Of a stretch of 64,000 bases of DNA, positions 45,559-54,955 are shown in pieces. The DNA lies in assembly GCF_018383905.1 (NCBI RefSeq), contig NZ_JAGYWA010000001.1:186001-250000 (forward strand). Reading direction: 5' to 3'. Below the pieces are notes generated by a model. The model was not told the origin of the DNA and did not search any database. It saw only the letters and a list, made by a program, of their open reading frames with translations. The translations under genes and the position numbers were made by a program. The DNA comes from Flavobacterium branchiicola. Its GTDB lineage: Bacteria > Bacteroidota > Bacteroidia > Flavobacteriales > Flavobacteriaceae. Within the stretch, counting starts at the first letter, position 1. Every line of letters starts with the position of its first letter.

Positions 45559-46105
45559 TATCTTGTTTTTTTAAAATAGTAATTTGTGTTTGCAGCATTT
45601 TTCTGGCGTGCGATAATTGCGATTTTGATGTTCCTTCATTAATTCCTAACATCTTTGCAATTTCATTATGTTTGTAACCTTCGATCGCATATAAATTGAA
45701 AACCATTTTATAACCATCCGGCAAAGCATCTATCAAATATTGAATCTGATCTACCGTAAACTGACTATCGATGGCATTAAAACTTTCTTCAACAAAAAAT
45801 TCATCTTCAGTAAATTTTACTTTTTTCTGAACTCTTAAATAAGAAATGCATTCGTTAACCATAATTCGACGAATCCAGCCTTCAAAACTCCCTTTGTGTT
45901 CGAACTTACTTAAATTGGTAAAAACTTTCATGAAAGCCGTAATCATTACATCTTCTGCCAGCTGAATGTCTTTTATATATTGACGACATACACTTAACAT
46001 TTTTGAAGAAAACTTACCATAAATCTGTTGCTGCGCCTGACGATTATTTTCGACAGCCAGCTTTATGATTTTGGTTTCTTCTTGATGTAACGGAATAATT
46101 TTCAT
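45545..46105 (-). CDS. ECF RNA polymerase sigma factor
   Basis: 186 residues: region 2 (IYGKFSSKMLSVCRQYIKDIQLAEDVMITAFMKVFTNLSKFEHKGSFEGWIRRIMVNECISYLR) and region 4 (LPDGYKMVFNLYAIEGYKHNEIAKMLGINEGTSKSQLSHARKML). It overlaps the anti-sigma-like gene by 14 bp, and the OMP gene follows. Such sets in Bacteroidota typically respond to an envelope signal. The sequence does not identify the stimulus. Confidence 0.92.
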   Translation of the reverse strand: MKIIPLHQEETKIIKLAVENNRQAQQQIYGKFSSKMLSVCRQYIKDIQLAEDVMITAFMKVFTNLSKFEHKGSFEGWIRRIMVNECISYLRVQKKVKFTEDEFFVEESFNAIDSQFTVDQIQYLIDALPDGYKMVFNLYAIEGYKHNEIAKMLGINEGTSKSQLSHARKMLQTQITILKKQDNGTE

Positions 46106-46299
46106 TAATAAGCTTTCGGTTTTGGTTTTAGAAACAGACTTCTATTAGCATAGACGATTGTCGATTTAAAATGGTTGCATGAAGTATCGAAAATTTCAAT
46201 AAAAAAATTCCAAATCACAAAAATGCGTAAAAAAACAACTGAATTAAAACCATTAAAATAATAATGACACACATTTTAAACGTAGAAAAAATACAATAA

Positions 46300-46332
46300 A
46301 AAAACCTTGCAATAAAACTATTACAAGGTTCT
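46300..46332 (-). terminator. Terminator after the DUF2207 gene
   Basis: AACCTTG (46303) and CAAGGTT (46324) with additional pairing around a 14-nt loop, followed on the minus strand by a T-rich run. It ends the polyprenyl synthase / LemA / DUF2207 unit. The rest of the 268-bp gap before the sigma gene shows nothing else I can identify. Confidence 0.6.
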
Positions 46333-46373
46333 TTATACTTCATTTTTTTTTAAACAACAGCTAAGAGCGGGTT

Positions 46374-48278
46374 TTACCAACCGCCGCCTCCGCCGCCACC
46401 TCCACCACCGCCGGAACTACCGCCGCCAGAACTACCGGAACTCCAGCTACCGCTGCTTCCTGATGACGAACTTGATGAACGAGAAGTAGGATCTACTGCC
46501 GCATTATTTACAGAATTTCGCAAGTCTGATAAAAACAACGTTGGCTGTCTGTAAAAAGGATCGGTTCCGTGATACCATTCTGGGTTATATTTTGCGAGCT
46601 CTAAAATTTCTTCAAATTGTTTTCCCCACTTTATTTCAACTCCTAATGCAATTGCATAGGGTAATAATTTTTCAAACAATAAAGGAGTCAGTTCGGGTGG
46701 ATTCAACATATTCATTCTATCTTTCTCTGCCGCTTCGAGATATAATTTAAATCCTTCCAATCGATTAAATACTTCAGCTCCTTTTTCTGTGAATTTCCCA
46801 AGATTTACTGCATAAATAATATAAATCACCACAATAAATGCAATAACTATTATTTGTGTTGCATTTAGAAAAGGAATACTCATAAAAAATAAACCAACAG
46901 CCATCGGATAAAGAAAGAAGGCCAAAATACCTCTCAAAATTAACCAACCCGTTCCTACTACTTTTCTTGTAAACCAATAGGTTAATCCTGAAAGAGCGCA
47001 AACAAATCCGGTGTAAAAAGGAAAATTAATATATCCCTCACTTTTTGATAACAGTTCAAATGCTAAACCTGCTATTACCAAAACAGCAAAACCAACCCAT
47101 TTTAATCTGGTATTATTTAAATAAATTTCTTCTAATTTGATTTGACTTTCAACTGCTTCAATCCATTTAGAATATGCTTTTTCAAAAATTTTGTAATTAG
47201 TATCCTCAATTTTAATTTTCACTTTTTTTGAAAAACTGCTTATGATATCTGATTCTTCAAGACTTAATGATTTTGCCTGTTTATCCAGAACTTCAATTTC
47301 GTATTTTTTTGAGTTAACAAAAATACCGCTTTCTATCTCAGAACTAATTTTAATAGCTCCTTTGATTGCGCTGTTGATAACCGAGGACATATAAATTTTA
47401 TCTTCCAGCTTTCTGTGGTAAACATAACCTACAAGTGCGGGTGACCAGTCAAAAGGTGGTAAAAACTCGGGAATTATTGTCTTTTTTACTGGATCTTTTC
47501 CATATTTCCTCCAGTTAAAAAAGAAGAAAAACATCATGCCTATCCCAAATATAGCAGACCACAGATTGGTTTTTATTTGCTTATAAAAAGAATTAGATTT
47601 TTGACCAAAAGTTGGTGGATCGACAATTCCTTTGGCAAATGAAGCTGCAACGGTAAGCCCTTCATTTTCTTTAAGATGAACTGCCGAAAAACTAACTACT
47701 GTTTTATTATCATTTAAGGAACTAATGCAATTAGAAGCCGTAGAACCTTCAGGACCGCTGTAACAATGTAGATTTTCAAATTTATTATTTTCGGATGGAA
47801 GATAAAATTGACACGATACTTTATCAATAGGAAAATCCCAACCATTTCCAGTCACATTCCAATAAAGCTCATCATAATAATCAAAATAGCCAATTTGAAA
47901 AGGAACATGATAACTGATTTGGTATTTATAAACTCCACTTTCTAGTTCAACATCCTTGTTACCAATATAAATTTTCCAAACATTTTGTTCTTCTTCTGTA
48001 AAATAATCTTCTGTTATTCCATCCTTTTTAATAGAATCAATGGTATATTTTACATCAATATTATTACCGTCTTTGTCTTTTCTATTTAATGGAAGAGTCC
48101 TTAAAAGACCATGTTTAAAAGCATTTCCTTCTGCTTTTATAGTAATATTTTCAAGAACCCGAATGTCACCGGATTTTTCAATTTGAATTTTGACATCAAA
48201 ATCCAGGATTCTTTCCTGTGCCTGAAGCTGACAAAAGAAAAGTGTAAGTAAAACAAAAAATATTTTTTTTAGGAACAT
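46374..48278 (-). CDS. DUF2207 membrane protein with glycine-rich tail
   Basis: 634 residues with a signal peptide (ending LQAQ), an extracytoplasmic DUF2207 domain (~22-225, ILDFDVKIQIEKSGDIRVLENITI; WNVTGNGWDFPI), a first transmembrane helix near 240, a cytosolic segment and three to four further helices (~390-490). The C-terminus is a Ser/Gly run ending in about eleven consecutive Gly and Trp. DUF2207 proteins are often encoded with LemA, as here (14 bp upstream). The function is unknown. Confidence 0.85.
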   Translation of the reverse strand: MFLKKIFFVLLTLFFCQLQAQERILDFDVKIQIEKSGDIRVLENITIKAEGNAFKHGLLRTLPLNRKDKDGNNIDVKYTIDSIKKDGITEDYFTEEEQNVWKIYIGNKDVELESGVYKYQISYHVPFQIGYFDYYDELYWNVTGNGWDFPIDKVSCQFYLPSENNKFENLHCYSGPEGSTASNCISSLNDNKTVVSFSAVHLKENEGLTVAASFAKGIVDPPTFGQKSNSFYKQIKTNLWSAIFGIGMMFFFFFNWRKYGKDPVKKTIIPEFLPPFDWSPALVGYVYHRKLEDKIYMSSVINSAIKGAIKISSEIESGIFVNSKKYEIEVLDKQAKSLSLEESDIISSFSKKVKIKIEDTNYKIFEKAYSKWIEAVESQIKLEEIYLNNTRLKWVGFAVLVIAGLAFELLSKSEGYINFPFYTGFVCALSGLTYWFTRKVVGTGWLILRGILAFFLYPMAVGLFFMSIPFLNATQIIVIAFIVVIYIIYAVNLGKFTEKGAEVFNRLEGFKLYLEAAEKDRMNMLNPPELTPLLFEKLLPYAIALGVEIKWGKQFEEILELAKYNPEWYHGTDPFYRQPTLFLSDLRNSVNNAAVDPTSRSSSSSSGSSGSWSSGSSGGGSSGGGGGGGGGGGW

Positions 48279-48292
48279 ATCAAAACAAAGAA

Positions 48293-48847
48293 TTAAAACT
48301 GAACTTTAGGTGTTTCTCGTTGAGCTTCATTCTCTAGTTCCAGAAAATTTCTCTTCGAAAAACCAAAAGAACCCGCAAACAAATTACCCGGAAAAGATTC
48401 CACAGATGTATTATAATCTCTTACAGTTCCGTTGTAATATCTTTTAGAACGTTCTATTTCAGTTTCGATCTCGCTCAATTCTGATTGCAGACCAAGAAAA
48501 TTTGTATTAGCTTTTAAATCCGGATAATTTTCTGCCAAAGCAAAAATAGTCCCAACCGCATTCCCTAATTTTTTATCGAGTAGCAATTTTTCATCTGCAT
48601 TATTGGCATTTAAAGCCTGATTACGAAGATTTACAATGTTTGAAAGTGTTTCTTTTTCGTGATTTAAATAGCCTTTTACCGTTTCTACAAGATTCGGAAT
48701 TAAATCAAATCGCTTTTTTAAGATTACATCTATACCGCTCAAAGCTTCTTCAAGGAAGTTTCTTTTTGCAACAAAACCATTGTAAAGTACTATTAAATAA
48801 ATAGCTAAGAGAACAACCAATGCAAGTACTACTATTAAAATAACCAT
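48293..48847 (-). CDS. LemA family protein
   Basis: 184 residues: one N-terminal transmembrane helix (about 2-22) and the conserved LemA core NGFVAKRNFLEEALSGIDVILKKRFDLIPNLVETVKGYLNHEKETL, NLRNQAL, SELSEIETEIERSKRYYNGTVRDYN and FPGNLFAGSFGF. LemA proteins form four-helix bundles outside the membrane; the role is unclear. It sits between the prenyl synthase and the DUF2207 gene and is probably co-transcribed with both. Confidence 0.92.
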   Translation of the reverse strand: MVILIVVLALVVLLAIYLIVLYNGFVAKRNFLEEALSGIDVILKKRFDLIPNLVETVKGYLNHEKETLSNIVNLRNQALNANNADEKLLLDKKLGNAVGTIFALAENYPDLKANTNFLGLQSELSEIETEIERSKRYYNGTVRDYNTSVESFPGNLFAGSFGFSKRNFLELENEAQRETPKVQF

Positions 48848-48907
48848 ATTTTTATTATTAAATTCAGTTCTAAATTAATAATAATTAACTGTTATTTGAT
48901 AATAAGA

Positions 48908-49885
48908 TTATTTTTTTCTTTCAATAACGTAATTCACCATCAAAGTCAAAGCATCCTTATATTCTGAATCTTCAAAGTTTTGAAGTAACGAAAGTGCTTC
49001 TTGCTGGAATTCGACCATTTTGTTTTCGGCGTAAACCAAACCATTATTATTCTTTACAAAAGCAATAACTTCTTTTACGCGTTTTTTGTCTTTATTGTGG
49101 TTTTTAATGGAGTTTATCAGCCACTTTTTTTCTTGCGGAGTACAAGTATTTAAAACATGAATTAAAGGCAAAGTCATTTTTTGCTCCTTAATATCTATTC
49201 CTGTTGGTTTTCCTATGGCTTCTTCGCTATAATCAAATAAATCATCTTTAATCTGAAAAGCCATTCCGATTAATTCACCAAATTTACGCATGTTTTCGAC
49301 CTGAGCATCATCTTCGATTACGGCTTTTGCTCCAAGCGCGCAACATGCAGCAATAAGTGTTGCTGTTTTCTTTCTGATGATTTCGTAATAAACATCTTCG
49401 GTAATATCAAGTCTTCGCGCTTTTTCGATCTGAAGCAATTCGCCTTCGCTCATTTCACGAACAGCAACCGAAATAATTCGCAGTAAATCAAAATCGCCAT
49501 TATCGATTGACAAAAGCAATCCCTTTGAAAGTAAATAATCTCCAACTAAAACTGCAATTTTGTTTTTCCAAAGCGCATTAATAGAGAAAAATCCGCGGCG
49601 ACGATTACTGTCGTCTACAACATCATCATGAACTAAAGTTGCGGTGTGAATTAATTCGATCACTGAAGCCCCACGATATGTTCTTTCATTTACGATACCT
49701 CCAGACACCATTTTTGCCGTTAAAAAAACAAACATCGGACGCATTTGTTTTCCTTTTCGGTTTACAATATAATAGGTGATTCTGTTCAGCAAAGCAACCT
49801 TTGAGGTCATCGATTCGTGGAACTTTTTTTCAAAAAGTTCCATTTCGTTAAAAATGGGCTGTTTTATTTGAGAAGTAATATTCAT
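48908..49885 (-). CDS. Trans-polyprenyl diphosphate synthase
   Basis: 325 residues. The two Asp-rich motifs of isoprenyl synthases are HDDVVDDSNRRRG (first, near residue 80) and KDDLFDYSEE (second, near 215), with GKQMRPM at the allylic site. It makes a long-chain prenyl diphosphate, likely the side chain of menaquinone. The residues before the first DDxxD are not bulky, which fits a long product. It is the first gene of the unit with LemA and DUF2207. Confidence 0.92.
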   Translation of the reverse strand: MNITSQIKQPIFNEMELFEKKFHESMTSKVALLNRITYYIVNRKGKQMRPMFVFLTAKMVSGGIVNERTYRGASVIELIHTATLVHDDVVDDSNRRRGFFSINALWKNKIAVLVGDYLLSKGLLLSIDNGDFDLLRIISVAVREMSEGELLQIEKARRLDITEDVYYEIIRKKTATLIAACCALGAKAVIEDDAQVENMRKFGELIGMAFQIKDDLFDYSEEAIGKPTGIDIKEQKMTLPLIHVLNTCTPQEKKWLINSIKNHNKDKKRVKEVIAFVKNNNGLVYAENKMVEFQQEALSLLQNFEDSEYKDALTLMVNYVIERKK

Positions 49886-50041
49886 TTCGATTTCAAATAT
49901 ACTATTTTTAATAAAAAAACGTTGTGTATTTTATGTTAGTATATCAACATTTTGAAATACTAATGCAATTTCACACCAAAAACACAATGTAGTTAAAGCC
50001 TAATTTGAATTCATAAAATTAAAACCAAAAAACAATTTATT

Positions 50042-50902
50042 ATGAAAACAAAACTTTTCCTTATTGGAACATTAGTAGCTTTATCTTTTTTTGTTAGTTG
50101 TAATTCTGACGAAAAAACAAATGACGGATCATCTGCAGCAATTTCTAAAGATGAAATCATTACAAACTCTAAAATTGACGCCTCAATAGATGATGTAACG
50201 AATATTGCTGAAGATCAATTTAGCGCACAACAAAACGTTACCGCAAAACCAAGCGGGATGGTAAAAAATTTCCTTCCGAGTTGTGCTACGATTACAACAG
50301 TTTTAACTAATAATACCTGGACAAGAACTGTCGATTTTGGTGTTGAAGGTTGTGAATTAGGAAATGGCAACACTGTAAAAGGAAAAATGGTGATTTCTTT
50401 TTCTAATGATTTCGAATCCTCCACACAGACTATTAGTTATACTTTTGATGGATTTTATCACAATGGCAAAAAACTTCAGGGTAGTAAAAGTATTGTGCGA
50501 ACTGTAAAAACAACCGATTTACTGGCAACGGCGCATCCTGTTTTTACTGCTGCAATCGATATGACAATTACTTTTGATGATGGAGGTGTTTACACCAGAA
50601 AAGGTTCTTTGGTAAAAGAAATGGTTGAAGGTTTTGATACCTGGTTTGACTGGGATGACAATGCCTATCTGGTAACAGGAAGCGGAACCACAACTTTCCC
50701 TAATGGAGATACTTTTTCAGCTGAAATTACTACCCCCTTACAATTTAAAGCATCATGCAAAAAATCAATTCCTGTAAAAGGAGTTTTATCTGTAACCAAA
50801 AACGGAGCTACCGCAGTTGTTGATTATGGTGACGGAACTTGTGATACACTTGCAACAATCACAAAAGATGGAGTAACAGAAGAAGTCGATTTGAAAAAAT
50901 AA
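50042..50902 (+). CDS. Lipoprotein, unknown function
   Basis: 286 residues with a lipoprotein signal (LIGTLVALSFFVSC, Cys 20). The mature part is beta-rich with repeats such as TITTVLTNNTWTRTVDFGVEGCELGNGNTVKGKM and TTFPNGDTFSAEITTPLQF; two Cys pairs (around 80/105 and 250/277) may be disulphides. I know similar lipoproteins only as Bacteroidota hypotheticals. It is monocistronic and shares a terminator with the convergent rlmN gene. Confidence 0.6.
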   Translation: MKTKLFLIGTLVALSFFVSCNSDEKTNDGSSAAISKDEIITNSKIDASIDDVTNIAEDQFSAQQNVTAKPSGMVKNFLPSCATITTVLTNNTWTRTVDFGVEGCELGNGNTVKGKMVISFSNDFESSTQTISYTFDGFYHNGKKLQGSKSIVRTVKTTDLLATAHPVFTAAIDMTITFDDGGVYTRKGSLVKEMVEGFDTWFDWDDNAYLVTGSGTTTFPNGDTFSAEITTPLQFKASCKKSIPVKGVLSVTKNGATAVVDYGDGTCDTLATITKDGVTEEVDLKK

Positions 50903-50919
50903 GAATCCCTTTTTGCCTG

Positions 50920-50964
50920 AAAAAGCATTAAAAACAAGAATTTTTCTCGTTTTTAATGCTTTTT
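50920..50964. terminator. Bidirectional terminator between lipoprotein and rlmN genes
   Basis: Perfect stem AAAAAGCATTAAAAAC / GTTTTTAATGCTTTTT with a 13-nt loop and T/A runs on either side, lying between convergent genes. Confidence 0.8.
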
Positions 50965-50990
50965 GTTTATTTAGAAACAGAAGATGTTGT

Positions 50991-52034
50991 CTAACTTTCT
51001 TTATTTGCCAATTGTCCGCAAGCGGCATCAATATCTTTTCCGCGGCTTCGTCTTACTTTAACCACTACTCCAATATTTTCTAAGGCTTTTATATATGCCA
51101 TAATTGATTCTTCTGAGGCTTGTTGGAACTCACCATCATCAATTGGATTATATTCGATTAAATTGACTTTACATGGTACATATTTGCAGAATTTCACCAA
51201 TGCATCAACCGAAGCTTTATCATCGTTGATTCCTTTCCAGACTACATACTCATAAGAAATTTTGCATTTGGTTTTTCTGTACCAGTATTCCAAAGCTTCT
51301 CTTAAATCTTTTAAAGGGAAATTTTTACTAAAAGGCATAATCTTCGCACGCGTTTCATCAATCGCAGAATGCAGCGAAACGGCTAATTTGAATTTTACAT
51401 CGTCATCAGCCATTTTTTTAATCATTTTAGGAATTCCGGAAGTCGAAACCATAATACGTTTCGGCGACATTCCTAACCCTTCAGACGATGTAACCATATC
51501 GATTGCTTTAATGACATTGTTATAATTCATTAAAGGCTCTCCCATTCCCATAAAAACAATATTTGAAAGTGGATGATTATAATACAAACGGCTTTCTTTA
51601 TCAATTGCTAAAATCTGATCGTAGATTTCTCCCGGCTCCAGATTTCGCATGCGCTTTAATCTTGCAGTAGCACAGAAATTGCAATCCAGACTGCAACCCA
51701 CCTGACTTGAAACACAAGCAGTTGTTCTGGTTTCTGTTGGAATCAAAACAGATTCAACCACTAAACCATCATGAAGACGAACGGCATTTTTTACTGTACC
51801 GTCACTACTTCTCTGCATAGTATCAACCTTAATATGATTGATTACAAAATTTTCTTCAAGCATGGATCGCGTTGCTTTTGCAACGTTTGTCATATCCTCA
51901 AAACTATGTGCTCCTTTGCTCCATAACCATTCATAGACCTGATTTCCGCGGAATGCTTTATCATTATTGGATACAAAAAAATCTCTTAATTGATCTTTTG
52001 ATAAGGCTCGTATGTCTTTTTTCTCAATTTGCAT
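50991..52034 (-). CDS. rlmN: 23S rRNA/tRNA adenine-C2 methyltransferase RlmN
   Basis: 347 residues of the radical-SAM fold: CSLDCNFC binds the 4Fe-4S cluster, the sequence GMGEPLMNYNNV and VSTSGIPKMIKKM follow, and the C-terminal Cys (DIDAACGQL) is the methyl-carrying residue. It methylates A2503 of 23S rRNA and A37 of some tRNAs. An exact -7 element ends only 4 bp before the ATG, so the transcript may be leaderless. Confidence 0.96.
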   Translation of the reverse strand: MQIEKKDIRALSKDQLRDFFVSNNDKAFRGNQVYEWLWSKGAHSFEDMTNVAKATRSMLEENFVINHIKVDTMQRSSDGTVKNAVRLHDGLVVESVLIPTETRTTACVSSQVGCSLDCNFCATARLKRMRNLEPGEIYDQILAIDKESRLYYNHPLSNIVFMGMGEPLMNYNNVIKAIDMVTSSEGLGMSPKRIMVSTSGIPKMIKKMADDDVKFKLAVSLHSAIDETRAKIMPFSKNFPLKDLREALEYWYRKTKCKISYEYVVWKGINDDKASVDALVKFCKYVPCKVNLIEYNPIDDGEFQQASEESIMAYIKALENIGVVVKVRRSRGKDIDAACGQLANKES

Positions 52035-52038
52035 GGTG

Positions 52039-52046
52039 CAAAGTTA
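52039..52046 (-). promoter_or_regulatory. -7 element TAACTTTG directly before the rlmN ATG
   Basis: Minus-strand TAACTTTG matches TAnnTTTG and stops 4 bp upstream of the start codon. Transcription normally starts 4-7 bp after this element, i.e. at or next to the ATG. A TTTG about 24 bp upstream could be the -33 element. Confidence 0.6.
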
Positions 52047-52211
52047 AGTATTTGTTCATTTCTAAAAGAACAAAGAAAGCTCCAATCTTTAAAAATATAA
52101 AAATTAACATTTTAAAAAAAATAACTGCACATTATTTACCCTGTTTTTGCATTATTTCTTGGGATTTAAAACGATGTAGTTATAAATAGCATTTTAATAA
52201 AGTTTTAACAA

Positions 52212-52223
52212 TGACTTTTGTCA
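52212..52223 (+). promoter_or_regulatory. TGAC-TTTT-GTCA palindrome before the first YceI gene
   Basis: Perfect 12-bp inverted repeat of CRP/FNR type, preceded by TTTTAACAA. It ends 23 bp before the -7 element TACATTTG (52247-52254), so its centre lies about 41 bp upstream of the expected start. The same arrangement occurs before the second YceI gene. Confidence 0.6.
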
Positions 52224-52246
52224 TACAAATACTACATTAAGTGTAA

Positions 52247-52254
52247 TACATTTG
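52247..52254 (+). promoter_or_regulatory. -7 promoter element of the YceI-porin unit (TACATTTG)
   Basis: Exact TAnnTTTG, 72 bp before the ATG at 52327. No TTG at the proper -33 spacing; the palindrome at 52212-52223 takes that position, as at activator-dependent promoters. Confidence 0.55.
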
Positions 52255-52326
52255 AATCAAAGCTAGTAAATGCGCATGCTACTGCTTCATAAATACTTGA
52301 TATGAATATTTTAAAACCAGTTCAAA

Positions 52327-52890
52327 ATGAAAACAATAAAATTATTACTGTCGTTAATTACTTTTTTAGGAATTACATCATTTGCCTCAGCTCAAAAATC
52401 ATACACTTTAGACAATAAATCAACATTTTCAGTTTCGGGCACTTCCACACTACATGATTGGGAAATGAAATCCGGCTCAGGCACAGGCACTGCCAATTTT
52501 ACAATTGCAAATGCCAAGCTTACCGAGATTGAATCTCTATCTATAAATCTGTTAGCAGAAAGTATTAAAAGTGAGAAAAAAAGCATGGATAAAGTCGCTT
52601 ATGAAACTTTGAAAACAGATAAAAACAAAAACATAAAGTATGTTTTAAAATCTGCCGAAAAAGTTAACGAAACAACTTGGGAACTAACAGGAACCTATAC
52701 GATTGCCGGAGTTAGTAAAATTTATAAAACTACTGTAAAAACAGCCATTACAAAAGACGGATTGACGATGCAGGGATCCAACAAAATAACATTTGCTGAT
52801 TTCGGAATGAAATCGCCAACTGCTCTGCTAGGAACCATCAAAACAGGTCAGGATTTGACCTTGAAATTTAATTTAAATTTTAATCTATAA
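52327..52890 (+). CDS. YceI-family lipocalin-like protein (1)
   Basis: 187 residues with a signal peptide (ITSFASAQ end). YceI landmarks: STFSVSGTSTLHDWEMKSG, ESLSINLLAESIKSEKKSMDKVAYETLKTDKNKNIKYVL, WELTGTYTIAGVSK, FADFGMKSPTALLGTIKTG. YceI proteins bind isoprenoid-like lipids in a beta-barrel; in Flavobacteriia they are often periplasmic. It is the first gene of a unit with a porin-like protein (5 bp later) and a third small protein. A paralogue lies at 55079. Confidence 0.9.
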   Translation: MKTIKLLLSLITFLGITSFASAQKSYTLDNKSTFSVSGTSTLHDWEMKSGSGTGTANFTIANAKLTEIESLSINLLAESIKSEKKSMDKVAYETLKTDKNKNIKYVLKSAEKVNETTWELTGTYTIAGVSKIYKTTVKTAITKDGLTMQGSNKITFADFGMKSPTALLGTIKTGQDLTLKFNLNFNL

Positions 52891-52895
52891 CAGCC

Positions 52896-54287
52896 ATGAA
52901 AAAAATTCTTATTCTATTTATCGCTCTAGCGACAACATTTACTGTTAAAGCACAAGTTAGTTTTGGACATATTCAGAACCAAATTCCGAGAAACCAAAAT
53001 GGTATTAATCAATTTGACGTAAAAAAAGACACTGTTGCATTTAAAGGACTTAGTGTTGATTTAGGAGCTGCTTTTGCGCTTCAGTTTCAAGCCTTAAATT
53101 CTTTTAATGATCAAAAAGATTTAGCAACTGCACCAAATTACAGATTAAATAATTTAGAGAATAATTTCAATCTGCCTAATGCAAACTTAACTATTGGCGC
53201 ACAATTGTATGATGGTGTACGTGTAAACTTAGATGTATATCTGGCTTCACGTCATCATAATGAAACCTGGGTAAAAGGAGGTTATTTGCAAATTGATAAA
53301 CTAGACTTCATCAAGAAAGATTTCCTTGCCGATTTTATGCAATATACAACCATTAAAATTGGTCAGATGGAGAATAACTATGGTGATGCTCATTTTAGAA
53401 GATCTGATAATGGAAATGCCTTTATGAATCCGTTCGTTGGAAATAATATTATGGATGCTTTTATTACAGAAATGGGAGCAGAAGTTTATTACAACAGATC
53501 TGGGTTTGTAAGTATGATTGGAGTAACAAACTCTAAACTGAATCAAAATGTTCAGGAAATTGTTCCTGCTGCTTCTACTGTAGCAAAACCAGATTCTAAT
53601 ACTACAATAAGTCCTTCAATCCTTGCAAAATTAGGTTGGGATAAACAAATTAATGAGGATCTGAGAATTAGATTAACAGGTTCTTACTATCATACTGCAA
53701 ATTCCAGTGGAAATTTATATTCTTCCGACAGAGCAGGAAGCCGTTTTTATGGTGTAATGAGCCATTCTGAGTATAATATTATAAATCCTACTACTGGCGC
53801 TACGGTAAGCACTGTACCAAATAACTTTGATCCAACTGCAAATAAAGACACTGGAAGATTTAATCCTAATTATGGAAACTGGGCAACATCGTATATGGTA
53901 AACCCTTTTATTAAGTATAAAGGCCTTGAATTTTTTGGAACGTTAGAATTTACGTCTGGCGGAGATTACAAAGGAACCGATGATACTCGTAAGGTAAATC
54001 AATACGTAGGAGATTTAGTTTATCGTTTTGGTGAAAAAGAAAGATTTTATGTAGGTGGGAAATATAATTTAGTAGATGGAAAACTTTCTAACGCAAGCGC
54101 ACAAGCAATTCAAATAAACAGATTTGAAGCAGCAGCAGGCTGGTTTATGACTAAAAATGTTCTGGCAAAATTAGAGTATGTAGATCAAAACTATAAAAAC
54201 TTCTCGCAATTTAATGGAGCAACTCCAAACGATCTTTTTGGTGGCAGCTTTAAAGGACTGATGTTCGAAGCAGTAATTTTATTTTGA
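52896..54287 (+). CDS. Outer-membrane porin-like beta-barrel
   Basis: 463 residues with a signal peptide (TFTVKAQ end). The protein is made of alternating beta strands and closes with a terminal Phe (FEAVILF), the usual outer-membrane barrel signature. Segments such as IKIGQMENNYGDAHFRRSDNGNAF and RLTGSYYHTANSSG recall phosphate-selective or DcaP-like porins, but the substrate is unknown. It starts 5 bp after the YceI gene and ends 4 bp before the next, so it is co-translated. The neighbouring YceI proteins suggest a lipid or quinone-related role. Confidence 0.7.
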   Translation: MKKILILFIALATTFTVKAQVSFGHIQNQIPRNQNGINQFDVKKDTVAFKGLSVDLGAAFALQFQALNSFNDQKDLATAPNYRLNNLENNFNLPNANLTIGAQLYDGVRVNLDVYLASRHHNETWVKGGYLQIDKLDFIKKDFLADFMQYTTIKIGQMENNYGDAHFRRSDNGNAFMNPFVGNNIMDAFITEMGAEVYYNRSGFVSMIGVTNSKLNQNVQEIVPAASTVAKPDSNTTISPSILAKLGWDKQINEDLRIRLTGSYYHTANSSGNLYSSDRAGSRFYGVMSHSEYNIINPTTGATVSTVPNNFDPTANKDTGRFNPNYGNWATSYMVNPFIKYKGLEFFGTLEFTSGGDYKGTDDTRKVNQYVGDLVYRFGEKERFYVGGKYNLVDGKLSNASAQAIQINRFEAAAGWFMTKNVLAKLEYVDQNYKNFSQFNGATPNDLFGGSFKGLMFEAVILF

Positions 54288-54291
54288 TAAA

Positions 54292-54843
54292 ATGTTTAAA
54301 AGATTTATTTTTTTAATTATGGGTTTAGCAGTTTTCTTTTTCTTAGGAAGTGCTAAACCCTCTTCTTTAGCAGATGATACAACTTTGGTAATAAATAAAA
54401 TAAAAATAGAAATTACCGGAATATCAACTGTGGGCAAATATAATTGCTCCAATACTTTTTCTATAAAAGATACGATTTATATAAATTCAACTAAAAAAGA
54501 TATTTTTAATACCGTGATCAAAATGTCAAATTTTGATTGTGGCAACAAAATAATGACCCGGGATTTACAAGGTACTGTTAAGGTACAAAAATTTCCAAAT
54601 AGTACTGTTTCCATTACTGACATAAAACCAAGTGGAAAAAATTACAGATGCAAACTTAATTTTTACGTAACGGATAAAACATTAAAATACAATGACTTTA
54701 TTCTATACAATGCTGATAACAAAATTCAGGGAACACTTAATCTGAAATTTTCTGACCTTGAATTAGAACCGCCAGTAAAAATGGCTGGTCTTATAAAAGT
54801 TAAGGATGATATTGTAATAAACTTTATTCTTTACAAAAACTAG
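54292..54843 (+). CDS. YceI-like exported protein with three cysteines
   Basis: 183 residues with a signal/anchor segment (FIFLIMGLAVFFFLGSA). The layout (IKIEITGISTVGKYNCSNTF, NTVIKMSNFDCGNKIMTRDLQGTV, FSDLELEPPVKMAGLIKVKDDI) is YceI-like: a strand-rich barrel that starts with the G-x-S/T motif and ends with the P-P-x-x-x-G stretch. Three Cys (in KYNCS, FDCGN and YRCKL) are not shared with the two classical YceI proteins of this window. It is the third gene of the unit and ends before a long hairpin. Confidence 0.65.
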   Translation: MFKRFIFLIMGLAVFFFLGSAKPSSLADDTTLVINKIKIEITGISTVGKYNCSNTFSIKDTIYINSTKKDIFNTVIKMSNFDCGNKIMTRDLQGTVKVQKFPNSTVSITDIKPSGKNYRCKLNFYVTDKTLKYNDFILYNADNKIQGTLNLKFSDLELEPPVKMAGLIKVKDDIVINFILYKN

Positions 54844-54886
54844 AAAACACAAATAATCAGCAACTTCACAAAAGTAAATTTTACAC

Positions 54887-54939
54887 AAAGACTTATACTA
54901 AGAGCAAATAAATATTTGACATCCTTAGTATAAGTCTTT
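54887..54939 (+). terminator. Long hairpin after the YceI-porin unit
   Basis: Perfect 16-bp arms AAAGACTTATACTAAG / CTTAGTATAAGTCTTT with a 21-nt loop. The T-run after it is weak (TTTAAT). Most likely the unit terminator. Confidence 0.65.
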
Positions 54940-54955
54940 AATAAAATCTTAACCA

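Noticed and set aside
48908..49885. Naming the prenyl synthase ispB
   Set aside because: Chain length cannot be decided by eye, and Bacteroidota use menaquinone, so a specific symbol would be a guess.
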